Positions 48,800 through 61,939 are shown, numbered from the stretch's first letter. The stretch: DNA of 64,000 nucleotides from Omphiscola glabra (GCA_964017045.1 OZ024808.1:22247418-22311417), one strand, 5' to 3'. Program-made: numbers and translations. Notes: generated by a model not told the origin, from the sequence alone.

Positions 48800-49980
48800 T
48801 TACATTTTTAAAACCATAAACGTACATAACATTGTGTATGCTGGGGAAACCTGCTTGTGCGATAACCTCAGTGTCTGGGACCATGTCCTGCCAGATCTGC
48901 TTGTGCGAGAACCCCAGTGTCTGGGACCTTGTCCTGCCAGACCTACTTGTGCGAGAACCTCAGTGTCTGGGACGTTGTCCTGCCATTTGCTGATGAGGAT
49001 TTTTCGACGGTTCATGGGGTGAAGGTTGTTTAGTTTCCTTGCATGTCGTTGATAGACTGTCCATGTTTCACATGCATATAGTATAGTGCTGGGAGCACAG
49101 CTGCCTTGTAAACCTATATTTTGGTTTGGGTCCCGGTGCCTCTCCTTGTCCATACATTCTTAGACAATTTCACAAATGTTGCACAGGTTCGCCTCATCAT
49201 CAATGGTTACGCCGTGGGACAGTGTGCTGCCGAGGTAAGAGAAGCTGTTCACAACTTTCAAGTCTTTGCCCACAGACTTGGATGTTGGGCTCAACAATGT
49301 AAGGTTTTCCACGCAGATGATTGGTACAGGACCTCAGTCTTCTTAGTGTTAATGGTAAGACCAAAGTCTGTGCAGTCATCGACAAACAGAAAGTCCCTGA
49401 TGATGTCCACCCAGGCCTTGGGTTTAGCGTCTAGTCTACCGAGGTTAAATACTTACTCATCAGTTCGGCATCCGTTACCATTTCAAATGTCTCCTTCTCT
49501 GGAAGCATCAGACAACCTGGTGGAGAACATGTGCCAGGACACAATCTTGCTTGACGTCAATAGAAACAGGGATTCGTTGAGACATCTCCATTTTTCCAGA
49601 ACCTAGTCAGCATACTTTTGTGGAATTGCAGCACAATTGAAATTACCTTTGGTGGTGCGGGGGGGGGGGGGGGGCATTTTTCATAGTTGTTCATGATATT
49701 CCATAGATGTTATCTGCTGACATTGTCGAAAGCCTTGGTTGGGTCTACATAGGTAAAGAAGAGGTCAGTATTTTGTTCCTGACACTTTTCCCTGCAGATG
49801 TCTGGCCGCGAAACATCATATCCATATTTCTGCGCTCTTTGCCGAACCCGAAATTACTTTCTGGCAGCAGACCCTTCTCAAGATGCGAATTTGGGATGTT
49901 TTAGGATTCTTGTGAGTATCTTGCCTGCAATGGAGAGCAAATATATGCCATTGTAGTTGTCACAGGATTAACGATCCTAC
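48800..49980 (-). pseudogene. LINE reverse-transcriptase relic
   Basis: Minus-strand pieces appear in order: NYNGIYLLSIAGKILTRIL (about 49930), EKCQEQNTDLFFTYVDPTKA (about 49760), DFGLTINTKKTEVLYQSS (about 49330) and TILYACETWTVYQRHARKLN (about 49080). All are typical of the abundant molluscan non-LTR polymerases. Stops and frame changes throughout mark a dead copy. It lies between the EF-hand/NDT gene and PPT2. Confidence 0.85.
48850..48990 (-). repeat. 46-bp tandem triplication inside the LINE relic
   Basis: gtgtctgggaccatgtcctg recurs at 48871, 48917 and 48963, separated by cttgtgcgagaacc. It repeats the segment encoding DTEVLAQVGLAGQ of the reverse transcriptase tail, so the duplication happened after or at insertion. 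Confidence 0.8.
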
Positions 49981-52747
49981 AGTGACAGCACACATGCATT
50001 TCAAATCATACAATATTTTAAGAAAGTCAATGCAAATTAGAAAAAAAGGCTTTTTATTATTACATGCATTTCAATAAAAGCTCTATAAAAATTAACCCGC
50101 AATAATTTTTTTGGGTGTAAAAATGACATTGATTCGTAAATTATATGACTTAGTGAAGTTAGGATGCAATTTTAATCTAAAGCACAACACATTGACAACA
50201 TATTCAGGGCATGAAAAGTAGCAAGTTCTTAACTACTTTAAAAAAAAAATTTTTTTCATTACATTCATGTAAGAAATTTCTCCATGTTAAAACAATGTGC
50301 ATAGACATATAAAAAATAACAATGGTGCAATAAATTCTGATTATTGCAACTTGTAAAAAAATATTCAGACAGATAACAATAGCGTTTTTGTACAAAGATA
50401 TGTGTTACATTTAGTTATATAGTTGATTTCCACATGATCATGCCTTTTAAATTTAATAGTAATAACAGCACATGATTTTTTAAAAAAATAGCTTTGCTAG
50501 ACATAACATTAGATAATATGTTTACAATGTGTTTACTACTGGTGTGCTGTATTTTTTTTTATATGACCTGGGCAGAATATATTCTTAGATATGTCCCTTG
50601 ACCATGGTTGGTTATAAATAATTCAATTTAGAGAATGTTTTAAAATTCTGACTGATCTTCATTAAATTCAAAAAGTTTATTTTTTAATCCGGTTGGTCTA
50701 AATTCAACACCTTGGTTGCAAGTGACAATATTTTTATATTCCTTCTCTCACTTGGGTGGTGTTTTTTTTTTTTTTTTTTTTGGGGGGGGGGGGGGGTTGT
50801 ACAATACAAAATTAATAGGCTCCCACACTTCCAAAAAAAAAAAAAAATCAATTATATGTGCACATTTTCCAGTAGCATGGTATTGGTTTTTGAGGGGGGT
50901 GGAGGGGGGTTTGCATCTATCTTTTATAATATGGAGATAAATAAATTGAATATTTTGTTTAGACCTGGGTCTACAAACAATTGTATCAATCTAAACAATG
51001 AAAATTTAATTTATTCATCTCCATGTCATAAAAGATACAGAAAAGGTGTAAGCTTTCAAAGTTTAGACTGCTGCCATTATTAACATTGAGCACAAAAATG
51101 GATAAAAGTAAAAGCATAAAAATGAAGTTATCTATAAATAAACCAATGAAAAGCAAATTACATTAATTCATTAATCAAATTACTTTTCAAATCATGTACA
51201 TAATTGCCAATAATATAACTTTAAGATTCGATCATAAAAGTGATCTTAAAAAAACAAGACAGAGGTAGCAAAAACTGTCATATTTTTATTTTACAACATA
51301 AGTTAATGATAATGTCTTAATGAAGACAACTATTTAATAAAAATACAAAAAAATTATATGATAAATATTAGCTCTTAAGTCATTTTTAAAAATAAAACTT
51401 AAGTAATTGATAATAACGTTTAAAATTGTAATTATGGAGATTTTAACATGGGCTATTTACAAGTTATGTTTATTGTAACAAAATTCAACTTCTTAATTTT
51501 CTCTTTCTTTTTAATGAAACAAACCGAGTTATCAGATATGTCCGAGCTCATTAATTTTATTTATCTCATTTAAATGAACCCTAAAAAAGCATTAGCATAT
51601 CAACAGGAAAAAAAAAAGGGGGGGGGGGGGTGCAAGTTATAAATGAAACACATTTTCAAAAAAAAAAACTGAAGAAAAAAACTCATGTGTGTATTTTAAA
51701 ACCCCACCCTCTTTTACATTAACAAAATCTTTGCCCCACAGCATTGTTGTTAATTTACTTAGTGTTATGATACTTTATATATTGCAGTCAAAATCTATCA
51801 TGAAAGTGATTAATAATAAGTTAATAAAGACAAAACATTTGATTCTGTTTTATGTAATGATTGAAAGACATCTCATAAACATGTTTAAAGAAACAAAGTT
51901 TGTTGCCCTGTAAATGGAGGCCAATCAAGGCTTAATACAATTTTTAAAAAAAAAGCAATTACAATACAATAAACTTCATTGCCAGATTGAATGAAAATAA
52001 ATTGTGTAAATTATAGCAAAGGGTAATTGCACGCTACTGGTCCCTCTGTCGCTCGCCCTAACCCGAACCCTAAATCTATCATAAACAAAGGGAAGTGACT
52101 CCCAATAAGGGGACCACAGAAGCACATTAGCCATAGCAAAGCACTAAATCCGCAAATCTGGTAAATCAGGCAGAACTGGGAGTAAATGATTTTTCTGTGG
52201 GTGAAGAAGCAGCTTTCCAAACATACAATAAAATTTCATGTAAAAACTTTGGATGATAAAGAGATCATTCAAAGTGCCATGCTTCTTTGAATGTAATCTG
52301 TAGAGAGAGGTTGCCATTTAGGAAACTTCCCTTTAAGATTAGAATTATTACTTATTTCTATACTTTTTGTTTTTAAATTTGTTTATCGGGTAAAATAAAC
52401 AAACTTCATTGCACTTGTGCCTTATCGTAAGTTAAAATGTGGTTGAAGACAAAATTCTGAACATTTAGAATTTGTAAATGCATTACAGTAATGGCACTTT
52501 CCTCATTAGCTGGGATGGAAATAATGAAATATTTCTCATAAGCAATTTTTCATAAAGGAAACAAGTATGTCTAGTACTGCCTATTTGACCTGCAAGCATC
52601 CAATTTTAAGAGTCATAAATAACTACAAAATTTATCTGCAAATTCTATGTCCAATATTTGATTACATCAATTTTAGTCAATGATTATTTAGAGCTTTCCC
52701 AAAACCACTGTTGACTAATCTGTAAATAGCATCATCTTGAATGAGCT
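49981..52747. other. PPT2 downstream region; no gene seen
   Basis: AT-rich sequence with long T/G runs at 50761-50797 and A/G runs near 51610. It probably includes the PPT2 3' UTR on the minus strand. The polyadenylation site cannot be fixed because many TTTATT motifs occur. No exon or bounded transposon is supported. Confidence 0.5.
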
Positions 52748-55700
52748 TCACAGCCACGGTTTGATGCAAGTCTCAAATACTTTTTGCTCAGAGTGCCAGT
52801 GTCTGTGTTGAATTCCAGGAAATGTGTAGGTGTGGATGGCTCCCTGGTTGTTCAAGCTCTTAAGGCCAAAGGCATCATTCAAGTACCACTGTTAGTATTA
52901 AAAATGTATTGAAATACCAAAGTATACATGAAAAAAGTGAAAGATTATTCTGATCTTAGTTGGGAACTTTGTTGTACAAATTTTAAATTCTGACATTGCG
53001 CCATATTGATACCGGTACATATTTTATTTTTTTACTTGTTGAGGCTACTAAGAGATAAAATGTACCTCTTGTTGTTCCATAGGTAGGACAACCTCAGAAG
53101 CATTGTACATCCCAAAATGGCTGAAACAAAGAAAATAAACAGAGTTTAAATGTTGATAAACATGAATTTATCGTGTAAATATTGAAAATGTACAATAAAT
53201 AGTAAGTGCCAAGAAAATCAACATGTAACCCAATAAGTTCTGCTGTGACACCATATCCAATTCTTCTGTAACCCCAAATCTAAGTATAAATTCTATGTTA
53301 AGTAATTAAAATGTCTAGACTTGTCAATAAAAATATATTGAAATCTGAATTAGTAGGTTATATATATTTGCTGCATTGGCTGTCGGTCCGCACTCGCATA
53401 GCATACAAAATTGCAAATCTGTGCTAACGCTGCTTGCATGACCTAGCGCCGTTTTATCTCAATGCGCTCACGATGTCTTATGTACCCACTAGATAACTCT
53501 GCTCATCCAATGGTGGCAAACTCTCCATACTGTGTGTTCGCCTTGAGACTTACGGGAGGCGCACTTTCGCATTTGCTGGCCCAACAATTTGGAACACCCT
53601 TCCTGACGCTCTCAGAAACAGCCAGACACTGGAGTCCTTCAAAACCGATTTGAAAGCACATCTATTTCACAAACACCTGCTGGGGATGATGTTGCCTACC
53701 ATCTTTTTCCAGCTTGCTATTATCTCCTAGATGTATATTGGCTTATGTTGTTTATGGTTGCAAGGGATGAAAGACTTTGAATGGGTACGATCGTATGTAG
53801 TTTTTGTAATGTTGTGTTTTGTATTTAAATGTGATAAAATATAATATGGTTGACTTTGTATCGTGGTTGACTTTGTACCGTGGTTGACTTTGTACCGCGC
53901 TTGGAGCCTTTGGGGATGAAGCTTGATTTTTCAAACGAACTTTATTATTATTATTATATATTTTCAATTGAATATAACTATTGTATAAAAATTTTACATC
54001 TAGAATTTTTCTGGTTATATAATTTACTCAATATTTTTTTGTAAAATGAAAACAAAACCAAAATTGTTTTTCCAAAACGAATCCTTTTTTGTATACAAAT
54101 AATTTATTACTTGATCTGTTAAGCTAAATCTTAGAAAAATTCCACACAATGTACCTGGCTTGCCAAGGGGTGATAACTCCATCATCAGGCCCACCTGCTA
54201 AAATTAAATTTTTCAGCCGAAGAAAGTTGTCTCTAAATTCTAAAATATAGGAAACAATTATTTTAGAGTTTCTTTAAAAAGTAAAAAAAGATAATAAAAA
54301 AATAATATATTAACTAACATAAATTTTTATTTTAACTAAACATGTAAATTTTATAACAGATATTTGAAAGGAATCAGTTTGGGTCTGGTTCAAAAAAGTG
54401 TTTAAAGTCAAATGGCATGTAATCATAAATCTTGCTTGCTAAACACTTTGTATTAAATTTATAAGTTACGAACCATGACTTTTTGGATTCACCACACTGG
54501 ACTGGTTATTCAGTACAGCAAGAAAAGTGGAGAACTTTTTGAACAGCTCCCTTTGCTTTGGGTCTGAAAGGGGAAAATTTGTTGTTTTTTTTATCACAAC
54601 TGTGTTTTTTTTAAAATTTATAATATGCCAGCTATTAATGTTTTTTTTAAACATTTTTTTAGGTGCACCAATAAAATTACAATCATTTACAGTATTTAAT
54701 TGCATTGGGATCAACTGAAAAGAACACACAGCTTATTAATTTCTTACTTCATGTTAGAAAATGTGTTGTTTTTAAACTGCTAGTACTAGTAGGCCTACTG
54801 CTAAGTAATCTCTCTTTAACTTGCAGCCTGTTTATGTCTTGTCTTTTAGAAATACCTTTCCTGCTAATAAGCAAAACACAGCCCCCTAAACCTTCAACAC
54901 TCACCATTCCAGTAGTTTCCTATGGAGATATCCTGGCCAGAATTTGTGTAAAACAACCTGGAGGTAGCAGTTGTTTAGAATAAGTCCAGTTATCAATTGT
55001 TTATATGAAATTACTCCCTATTTTTATACCAGATAGAACAAACATAACCAACTTTTTGAAGTCTGTGCACCTGTATGCAACGGGACAACTTTTCATTATA
55101 TTAAAATTTTAAATATGTTAGTATCCAGTATCGGATTATAATCTATGGTAGGATATAACTATTAAATACATTTGTTAGTAAAATAGAAAACAGTCTCAGT
55201 AAACATTAGGGCTTACAGACTGATCTTGACCACATATCTATCTAGACCTGATCTAAACCACAGATCTGTATAGACTATCCAACCCAAAACAGGTAGAGGT
55301 GGAATGATACTCCAACAATTTAAGTAAATATTTTAAAATGGTTTAAAAGACTTGGTCCCTTTGTTAAATTAAGGTAATTATGATTTTCCCTGGTTGAAAA
55401 TAAAATCGTTTAAATATGTCTAAGCATTTATAGGCTATGATCTACTGCATCATCCCATCAAAGAAATATTGCTTCATGCAATGAAGTGCATGCCAATCTT
55501 ACTTGTAGATATTGTCTTTAAGATAATTTGGAAACAGGCGCTTTAAATAAATTGAATCTGTTGATGAGAGGAAAGCATGAAAGAAATTTAAGGTTAAAAA
55601 AATAGGCCTACTTACAATGTTGAATCAAAGTTTTGTTTTAAGAAATGCTAAGTAATCACTTAATTTGAATTTTTAAAGCTTTTTTAACAAAGCATTAAAA

Positions 55701-57383
55701 GTTAACTTTTTATTGTAAGTAATCTTCAACCAACCTCCAAAATGACCAGTTAAAGTTTTCAAACACACATTCACATACAGAAGCTATTTAATGTTAAGTT
55801 ATGTTCAACGAACCTCCAAATTGACCAGCTAACGGTGCACTAAGGCTTACAAATGTCTGGACATTATGCTGAACAGTTGCTAGCAGAGCCCGACATATAA
55901 GACCACCTGTTCAGTGAAAGAAAATTATGGCATATAAGTAATAATTTTCAGGGTTAAATTAAGCATGTATAACAAATTAAAAAACTTTTCTGTACTTTTT
56001 ACATAGTTTTTCCATTTTCTTATTTATTTGTCCCAGATTTTAATGTTTGTTGAAAAAAAAAAATAACACATGTTCAAAATGGCATCAGTAATTTGAAGTT
56101 ATGTTTTCATGTCTAGTTAGCAGTTCATTGTTGTTCAACATGGATGTTAAAATCTGTTCAAAGTGACCTGTGGTAGCAAGAGTGCAGGATCGTTACAATA
56201 ATAATTCATGGTCTAAATATACAAGTATGGGCATGGTTCATCATCACAGACAACTATCGGCTGCTACACCTTGGGAATCATGCACAGATAGACTTAGAAT
56301 GAACATTGGAGCTGTAGCCATAGCAAATCTCAGTTGGTAATCAAAAATAATTACCATTCTTTATATTTAAACAAAAAATAGTGTTTTATTATATTGTTAT
56401 TCTCCAAATAATACTTTTAAATAATTTTTAAAAAAAAATTAAAAATGTTTTCATAGGACTCTTGTTTTCTTTTTTTTTGTAAGCACATGAATGGCTAAGT
56501 AAAGTAAAATACAGATGCAAAAGCACTTTCTTTGTGGCCTTGAAACATGTTCCAAAAAAAAAGAGATAATAAAAAATGATCAGAAAGTTATTTGACAGAA
56601 TTAATAAAGAAATATGAATGAAATTCAAACCTTGAGAAAAACAGACTAAAATAGTTCCTTCAGATGATGTATTTGTTAAAATAGAATGAATTGTTCCATT
56701 GATGTTTTCAACTTGGGTCCACATATTAACCAAACTGTCTAGTTTGTTGTACAAGTTGACTTGAGTGGTGGGCGTGCCAGGGTGATACTGAAAAGGAATG
56801 CAGATAGTTTAACTTAATATTGCTAATTCTTAATTTATTTATAAGTAGGCCCAATTAAGTTTTTTTAGTTTTTAATAAAAAAATTCATCTGATATTTGTT
56901 TTATAAGGTTATTTACAAAGATTTTTTACATTAATGCTAGTTAATCCTTATATTATGTTTAAAAAAATATTTAATATATCGTGTTATTTAAGTTTAAGTT
57001 TGAGAAAGTTTAAAATTAAAATTTAATCAACAAACAGATTTTGTTTTCAGAATGTTAAACTATTATTATAAATTGTTTAAACTCGTTAAATGCTATCTTG
57101 CCAATACATGGTTCTTAAAATAATATTTTGTTAAAAATACCACCAAAATGAGGTTAAAACATTTTTAGAAATACAGTATAAAATGGTTTCCTGAAATAAA
57201 AAATTTCTTAGCTATGAGCATAGTTACTTGCTGCACAAGTTGGTTAAAATAATCAAATTCTGATGGGCCAGCCAAAATGCCATGCATAAAAATAACATGT
57301 TTATATCCATCTGTTACACTACTACCACTCAATGCAAGCAGGAGAAGAGCTGTGTAGGCAGTATATATCATGGATGTTACCAT
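52748..57383 (-). CDS. PPT2: PPT2-type lysosomal palmitoyl-protein thioesterase
   Basis: Nine coding exons on the minus strand: 57228-57383, 56631-56787, 55814-55906, 55503-55557, 54905-54957, 54474-54563, 54155-54239, 53066-53120, 52748-52888 (TGA). Junctions are GT-AG and in phase, giving 294 aa (human 302). Residues 1-25 form a signal peptide with a leucine-rich core ([10 protein letters not shown]). The alpha/beta-hydrolase fold starts at [13 protein letters not shown]. The nucleophile is Ser103 in [14 protein letters not shown]; Asp221 lies in [11 protein letters not shown]; His276 lies in [28 protein letters not shown] and [11 protein letters not shown] match PPT2 rather than PPT1. PPT2 removes fatty acyl groups from thioesters in lysosomes. 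The ATG is in a GACCATGG context just after an acceptor at 57404-57405, implying an upstream non-coding exon. Confidence 0.95.
53370..53960 (+). pseudogene. LINE 3' end (CR1/Jockey-like) in a PPT2 intron
   Basis: The plus strand reads [18 protein letters not shown], then [20 protein letters not shown] and [19 protein letters not shown]. This is the standard C-terminal tail of CR1-type reverse transcriptases. One or two stops break it. The 3' tail carries a short ggttgactttgtaccg triplication (about 53845-53900) and ends in (ATT)n at 53943-53960. It is inserted antisense in the intron between PPT2 exons 54155-54239 and 53066-53120. Confidence 0.85.
55723..55755 (-). repeat. short duplicate of a PPT2 exon/donor junction
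   Basis: tcttcaaccaacctccaaaa tgaccagttaa resembles the exon-end/donor sequence at 55803-55834 (gttcaacgaacctccaaatt gaccagctaa), 80 bp away. It includes a copy of the splice donor. It is probably unused. Confidence 0.6.
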
Positions 57384-57404
57384 GGTCACTCTTATTATTT
57401 CTGG

Positions 57405-59021
57405 GGAAGAAAAGTTCAAGAAAAAAGTATAGTTTCAAGTTTTTTAAAATAAAATTCTACTATAATTTGAAATTTAATTGTAAAAAAAATTCATAAATGA
57501 CTATGTAACAATGTTTATTTTCATTATTATCGGCATTTCAATTTTCAAGAGAATGGCATATTGTGAACAGAAAATTGGCCTAACATGGCTATAGATTTTG
57601 TTTTTAAAATGTGTATAATAATCCAGAATTATCCCTAAACAGCAGGACCAAAGGTCAAGGCCTCATTAATAGTTTGCCTAAGACATCTTATAGGTACTGT
57701 GATGTAAGTATGTAGTCTTCAGGGCTTTGACTTTTAATCAAGTTTGAGTCTACAGGACTGTCAACTTCACACAGTGACTCAACCAAAAGTCAGTTTCTAG
57801 ATAGGTTTGGTCAAGGTGTGATGTAGGAAATGGGTTTTGCATGGGTTTGAATCACATTCCAAAAAAATGTCCTAATTGTGCCAATGTTCAACCAGCACTA
57901 TTTTGACACTTTATATTGTCCTTTTTCTTAAGATCGTTTTCCGTTGTAGGTTTTCTCAGGACTTAGGAATTTTCAGGATACTTTTTCTTAAGATTTTTCT
58001 TGTACCGGTACTACACTTCTTTTTATTTTATACAACACTCTGAGAACAAATAAAAGGCTAGAGTTCTAAGGAACAGAATTTCTTGAGTTTATAAAAAAAT
58101 TATAATTTAAAACTGTCAGCTGTCACTCACTCACTCACCAAACGGAGATGTGGTAGTGTGTGCTACACTACAGTTAATAATAATAGGCCTATACTTAAAC
58201 AATAATTAAAATCTCTTTAAAACTTAGTTTAAGGCCAAAAGACTAATTAAATTGCAATTGAATTAGGTATTAAATATTTTGATAATTTCTGGATGACTCT
58301 TTAGTCTTTACTCTTACTTTGGCAGCATAAATAATACTTTTGGCAACTTTTGGTGTCGCGGGTAAAAAATAATGAAAATCATTGAAAATAAGGAACAGTT
58401 TGCTGCCAAGTCATAACTTATTACGATAAATGAATTTCTCGCCCATTTTCCCACCTTTAAAACAATAGGTTTAGTGTTTCATTACATAAGCATATCATAA
58501 ACATTGAAACCATTATAAATTTGTTGGACAATAATTTCGACCATCTTGAACATGCGGAAAAAATAACACATGATTACAAATCACTTTCTTACTGGACGGT
58601 AAAAATAATATTTTTGTTAGTCACATGACCTACAGATTATTTCTTATTCGGTTTATATGTACATGTACATGAATTAATGTAAATCCCCCATATCATTATC
58701 ATTTAAAATGATCAATTTCCTAAAACATCTCGGGTATCAGATAATGGATGAATAAAGTTTAATATAAAAATATCATACATTACAATATTGTTATCTGAAG
58801 TTACATTTTATTTTTATGGTATTTATAATAACAAAGCATTGGCGGAACTGAGGCTATGATATTTGTTGTTCCTAACTCTTCCTCCATGAAGATAAAATAA
58901 AAACATTTGTAGCCGTAAAAAATTTCTGCCCTTCAGTATAAAGAAAAATGTTCCGCCCCCACCACCACTCTTTCCAACGTCAGTGATTCAACATGGTCTT
59001 TTCCCATGAAGATACGCACAC
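57405..59021. other. PPT2 upstream region; no gene seen
   Basis: This should contain the PPT2 non-coding first exon and promoter. No clear donor-bearing exon could be fixed. The sequence is AT-rich, with short repeats such as actttttcttaagat (57920-58000). Confidence 0.4.
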
Positions 59022-59221
59022 CAGAGTCGTAGCGGGCAGGGAGGACATATGTTCCCGGGCGCCAGCTAGTTAGGGGCGCCAAAATGTGCTTTGATATTAT
59101 TTTATTGCTTAAAATAATAGGTTTGAGAGTAGAAAAAAGAAAAAGAAGGCGCTTTAAAATGAATCTTGTCCCCGTCCGCTAATCTTTCCCCCGGGCGCCA
59201 AACAATCTAGCTACGCCTCTG
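59022..59221. mobile_element. hAT-like MITE, copy A of an inverted pair
   Basis: About 200 bp from cagagtcgtagcgggcaggg to aatctagctacgcctctg. Its interior (ttattttattgcttaaaata, gctttaaaatgaatcttgtc) is the reverse complement of copy B at 60281-60474. The target duplication has decayed. Confidence 0.7.
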
Positions 59222-59461
59222 GCACATACACAATAATAATAGACACGCACTAAAAAAATTACTTTCTTTTGACCAAAAATTTAATGTCAATATGTTTGAA
59301 ATGTTTTATGGCTAATTGAAAAATAAAAGTAAAGATCTCCCGCAACGTATATTATGGGATACAAGAAGACGCTATATAGTGTAGTGCGTTCAAAAGGAAA
59401 AATGACGAAAATTCGATCGAACTTCCGTCGACGAAATTTCTTTCAAACAAATTTCCGGTAA

Positions 59462-59560
59462 CCCTTTTATTGGTCTAAACAAATGGAAATGTTTTTTTGA
59501 TTGTATTGTCCATTTCAGCACAATAAATAAAACAATTTGAACACAAGTGGAAAAAATGGG
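59462..59560. repeat. repeat tail shared with 39388-39475
   Basis: Both loci carry an aaatgg-aatgtttttttgatt block followed by aataaaacaatttgaacaca. They may be 3' tails of one SINE/LINE family. Confidence 0.55.
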
Positions 59561-60280
59561 CAACATAAAGGTGACAGAACCCGCTAAGTTGAGAGTGAAA
59601 GAATCAAGTTCAATTGTTACATTTTAAAAGTATCCGGGAGGGAGCAAGGACCTCTCTGCCCCCCACCCCCCGTCGCCCCCACCATTCTCATCGGCTCTGG
59701 GTGCAACCATTTCAACCTGTCTTTTGTAAGGGTTGGCGGAAATTAAATGCTCCCGTAACTGAAATGAGTTTGATATTGATGATATGATAAGCATAATTAT
59801 GGCTTAAACAAACTTAACTTATGCCTTAGTATAAAATTAGGTAAGGCCGCCAGCTGCTCTGTTTGTTTAAGGCAGCAGTCGGCAAATCGCGAAAAACATG
59901 GTTCTTGAAAAGAAATTAGTCTCTCATAATTTTTTTAAAAACAAGTTAATAAGATATAAGGTATTAATTTTATAATGAAATAGACATTTCTAATAACACT
60001 AGCTAAAAAGACACGAACGCAAATGAGGACGGGCCACTGCTGCGACCCGCAGTTACCTCTACCGACCAGACTCCTGCGGGGATCCTAACCGCTGACTAAG
60101 TGGCCTGGCTACCGAAAGGTGGAACATCTGTTGGTCGGCTGCCCCGAGAACGGATAAGGGACTGGAGGTCTGAGCACGGAGATCTGTGTTAACGATTTTA
60201 TTTATTTATAACAGCAATGCCCACCAGTTGAGGCAAGTCATTGTCAGATTGGCCAGGGCCACAAGAGCGTAAGATCGGTC

Positions 60281-60474
60281 CAGGGGCGTAGCTAGAGTTT
60301 TTGACGCCTGGGGACAAGATTCATTTTAAAGAGCATCCTTTTCTTTTTTTTCAACTATCAAACCCATTATTTTCATCAATAAAATAATATCAAAGCACAT
60401 TTTGGCGCCCTAACTAGTCTGGCGCACAGGGACATCTGCGCCCCCCCCCCTCTGCCTCCTTAGCAACGCCCCTG
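60281..60474. mobile_element. hAT-like MITE, copy B (opposite orientation to copy A)
   Basis: 194 bp from caggggcgtagctagagttt to ccttagcaacgcccctg. The interior ggacaagattcattttaaag and caataaaataatatcaaagc mirrors 59022-59221. Flanks GATCGGTC and ACTCGGCC match at 5 of 8 positions. It belongs to the same broad family as 1588-1777. Confidence 0.75.
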
Positions 60475-60529
60475 ACTCGGCCTCCCAAGATAATGTGGCA
60501 TTAACACTAGCTGTAGCCAGCCAAGCAGT

Positions 60530-61085
60530 GACGGCCACATTGGGTGAACTTCCCATCTTACTATAGTCTCATGACAAAGCATACATTCCAGTAACGCACT
60601 TGATACGATTACCAATTAGTGCAACCCCCCCACCACCTTCTGTTCGCCACCGCCCCTGAACTATATTAATATTCTAATGCCCCTCACCCTTTTACACCGC
60701 AGATTTATTCCACCGGTAGTTATAGCCCGCCAAACAATGGCGGCGGCGATGCGTGAACTTCCCATCTACTAAAGTTACTTGACAAAACATACACATAAAT
60801 AACGCAGTTTATACGAATCCCAATTAGTGCCACCTCTCTTTTTTTTCCCAGGTTCGCAACCGCACACTTTTTTTTCGCACTCCCTTGAACTATATTAATA
60901 TACTAATGTCCAATCCCCTTTTATACCAAAGATTTAAAAAAAACACCATATTTTTAAATTGAGACTATTTCCATAAAAAGAACATTGAAAAATATTACAT
61001 ATCAAACTCACTGTATTTTTAAGAGTCTCATTTAGCGCATTTATCGGGGATTTTATTTAGTGAAATCAGTGTCATCTGGTAGCGT
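60530..61085. repeat. repeat cluster, second locus of the 46205-47400 family
   Basis: Two partial copies in a row: gggtgaacttcccatcttac (60543) and gcgtgaacttcccatctact (60751). Each is followed by tgacaaa-catac, gaatcccaattagtgc and tgaactatattaata. It ends near ctcatttagcgcatttatcg (61025-61050). No protein frame is seen. Confidence 0.55.
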
Positions 61086-61330
61086 TAGTGACATTGTTAC
61101 TTAGAGAAAAATGTATTTTGATGATTTTAACATTAACCTTAGCACTTAAAATTCTATTATATTTATTTGAACGTCACCACTGCAAAAAAAAAACTCGAGA
61201 CAATACCCCAAAAAAAAAAAAAAAAAAAATATTTCTTATTAGTATTAGATCTTAATTATGCATTACAACTGTCTTGCGGTAGGATATCCACAATTACCTT
61301 AGCTGTCCGAATTAAAAGCGTTAGCTCTTC

Positions 61331-61670
61331 TCTGAGGAAAACTAGATTCAGAAAGCCTGGCTCTCTTTCCATCCGACTAAATATATTTGTGCCCTATTGC
61401 ACATCCGGGTGGAGAGGTAATCAGATTGCTAATGCAAACTTTTGCAAGGCTCTTATCAATACCAAACGGTTGACGATAACTTTAAAAAAAGGAAGTTAAC
61501 TCTGAGGAAAACTAGATTCAGAAAGCCTGGCTCTCTTTCCATCCGACTAAATATATTTGTGCCCTATTGCACATCCGGGTGGAGAGGTAATCAGATTGCT
61601 AATGCAAACTTTTGCAAGGCTCTTATCAATACCAAACGGTTGACGATAACTTTTAAAAAAGGAAGTTAAA
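61331..61670 (+). repeat. 170-bp tandem duplication
   Basis: Copies at 61331-61500 and 61501-61670 differ by very few bases (actttaaaaaaagg against acttttaaaaaagg). Open frames across it (VPYCTSGWRGNQIANANF) appear twice but match no family I recognise. Near-identity indicates a very recent duplication or an assembly effect. Confidence 0.9.
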
Positions 61671-61939
61671 TGCCACAGGCGTGAACATTCACCGGAACAT
61701 ATTGTGGCCACCTTAAACACAGTGACTCTCAAAATTGCGACCATAATGCGGGGGTAAATGAATAGGCCTCGTATGTCCCTTCATTAGTTAATGGATAATA
61801 GGATTTTGACCAATATGGACACAGTTTTAGAGCTCAACATTGGTTTTTTTAATTGAAATAAAAATTAAATTGTGCTGCCAAGCGGCTTAAAACATAAAAG
61901 ATGAGTGCACCCATATTTTTCCAATACACCCCCCGCACA

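Noticed and set aside
48738..49606. Plus-strand frames of 94 and 161 codons
   Set aside because: They are antisense shadows of the minus-strand LINE relic.
60010..60200. Possible tRNA-derived SINE in a GC-richer patch
   Set aside because: No convincing A and B boxes, no foldable cloverleaf and no target duplication could be found.
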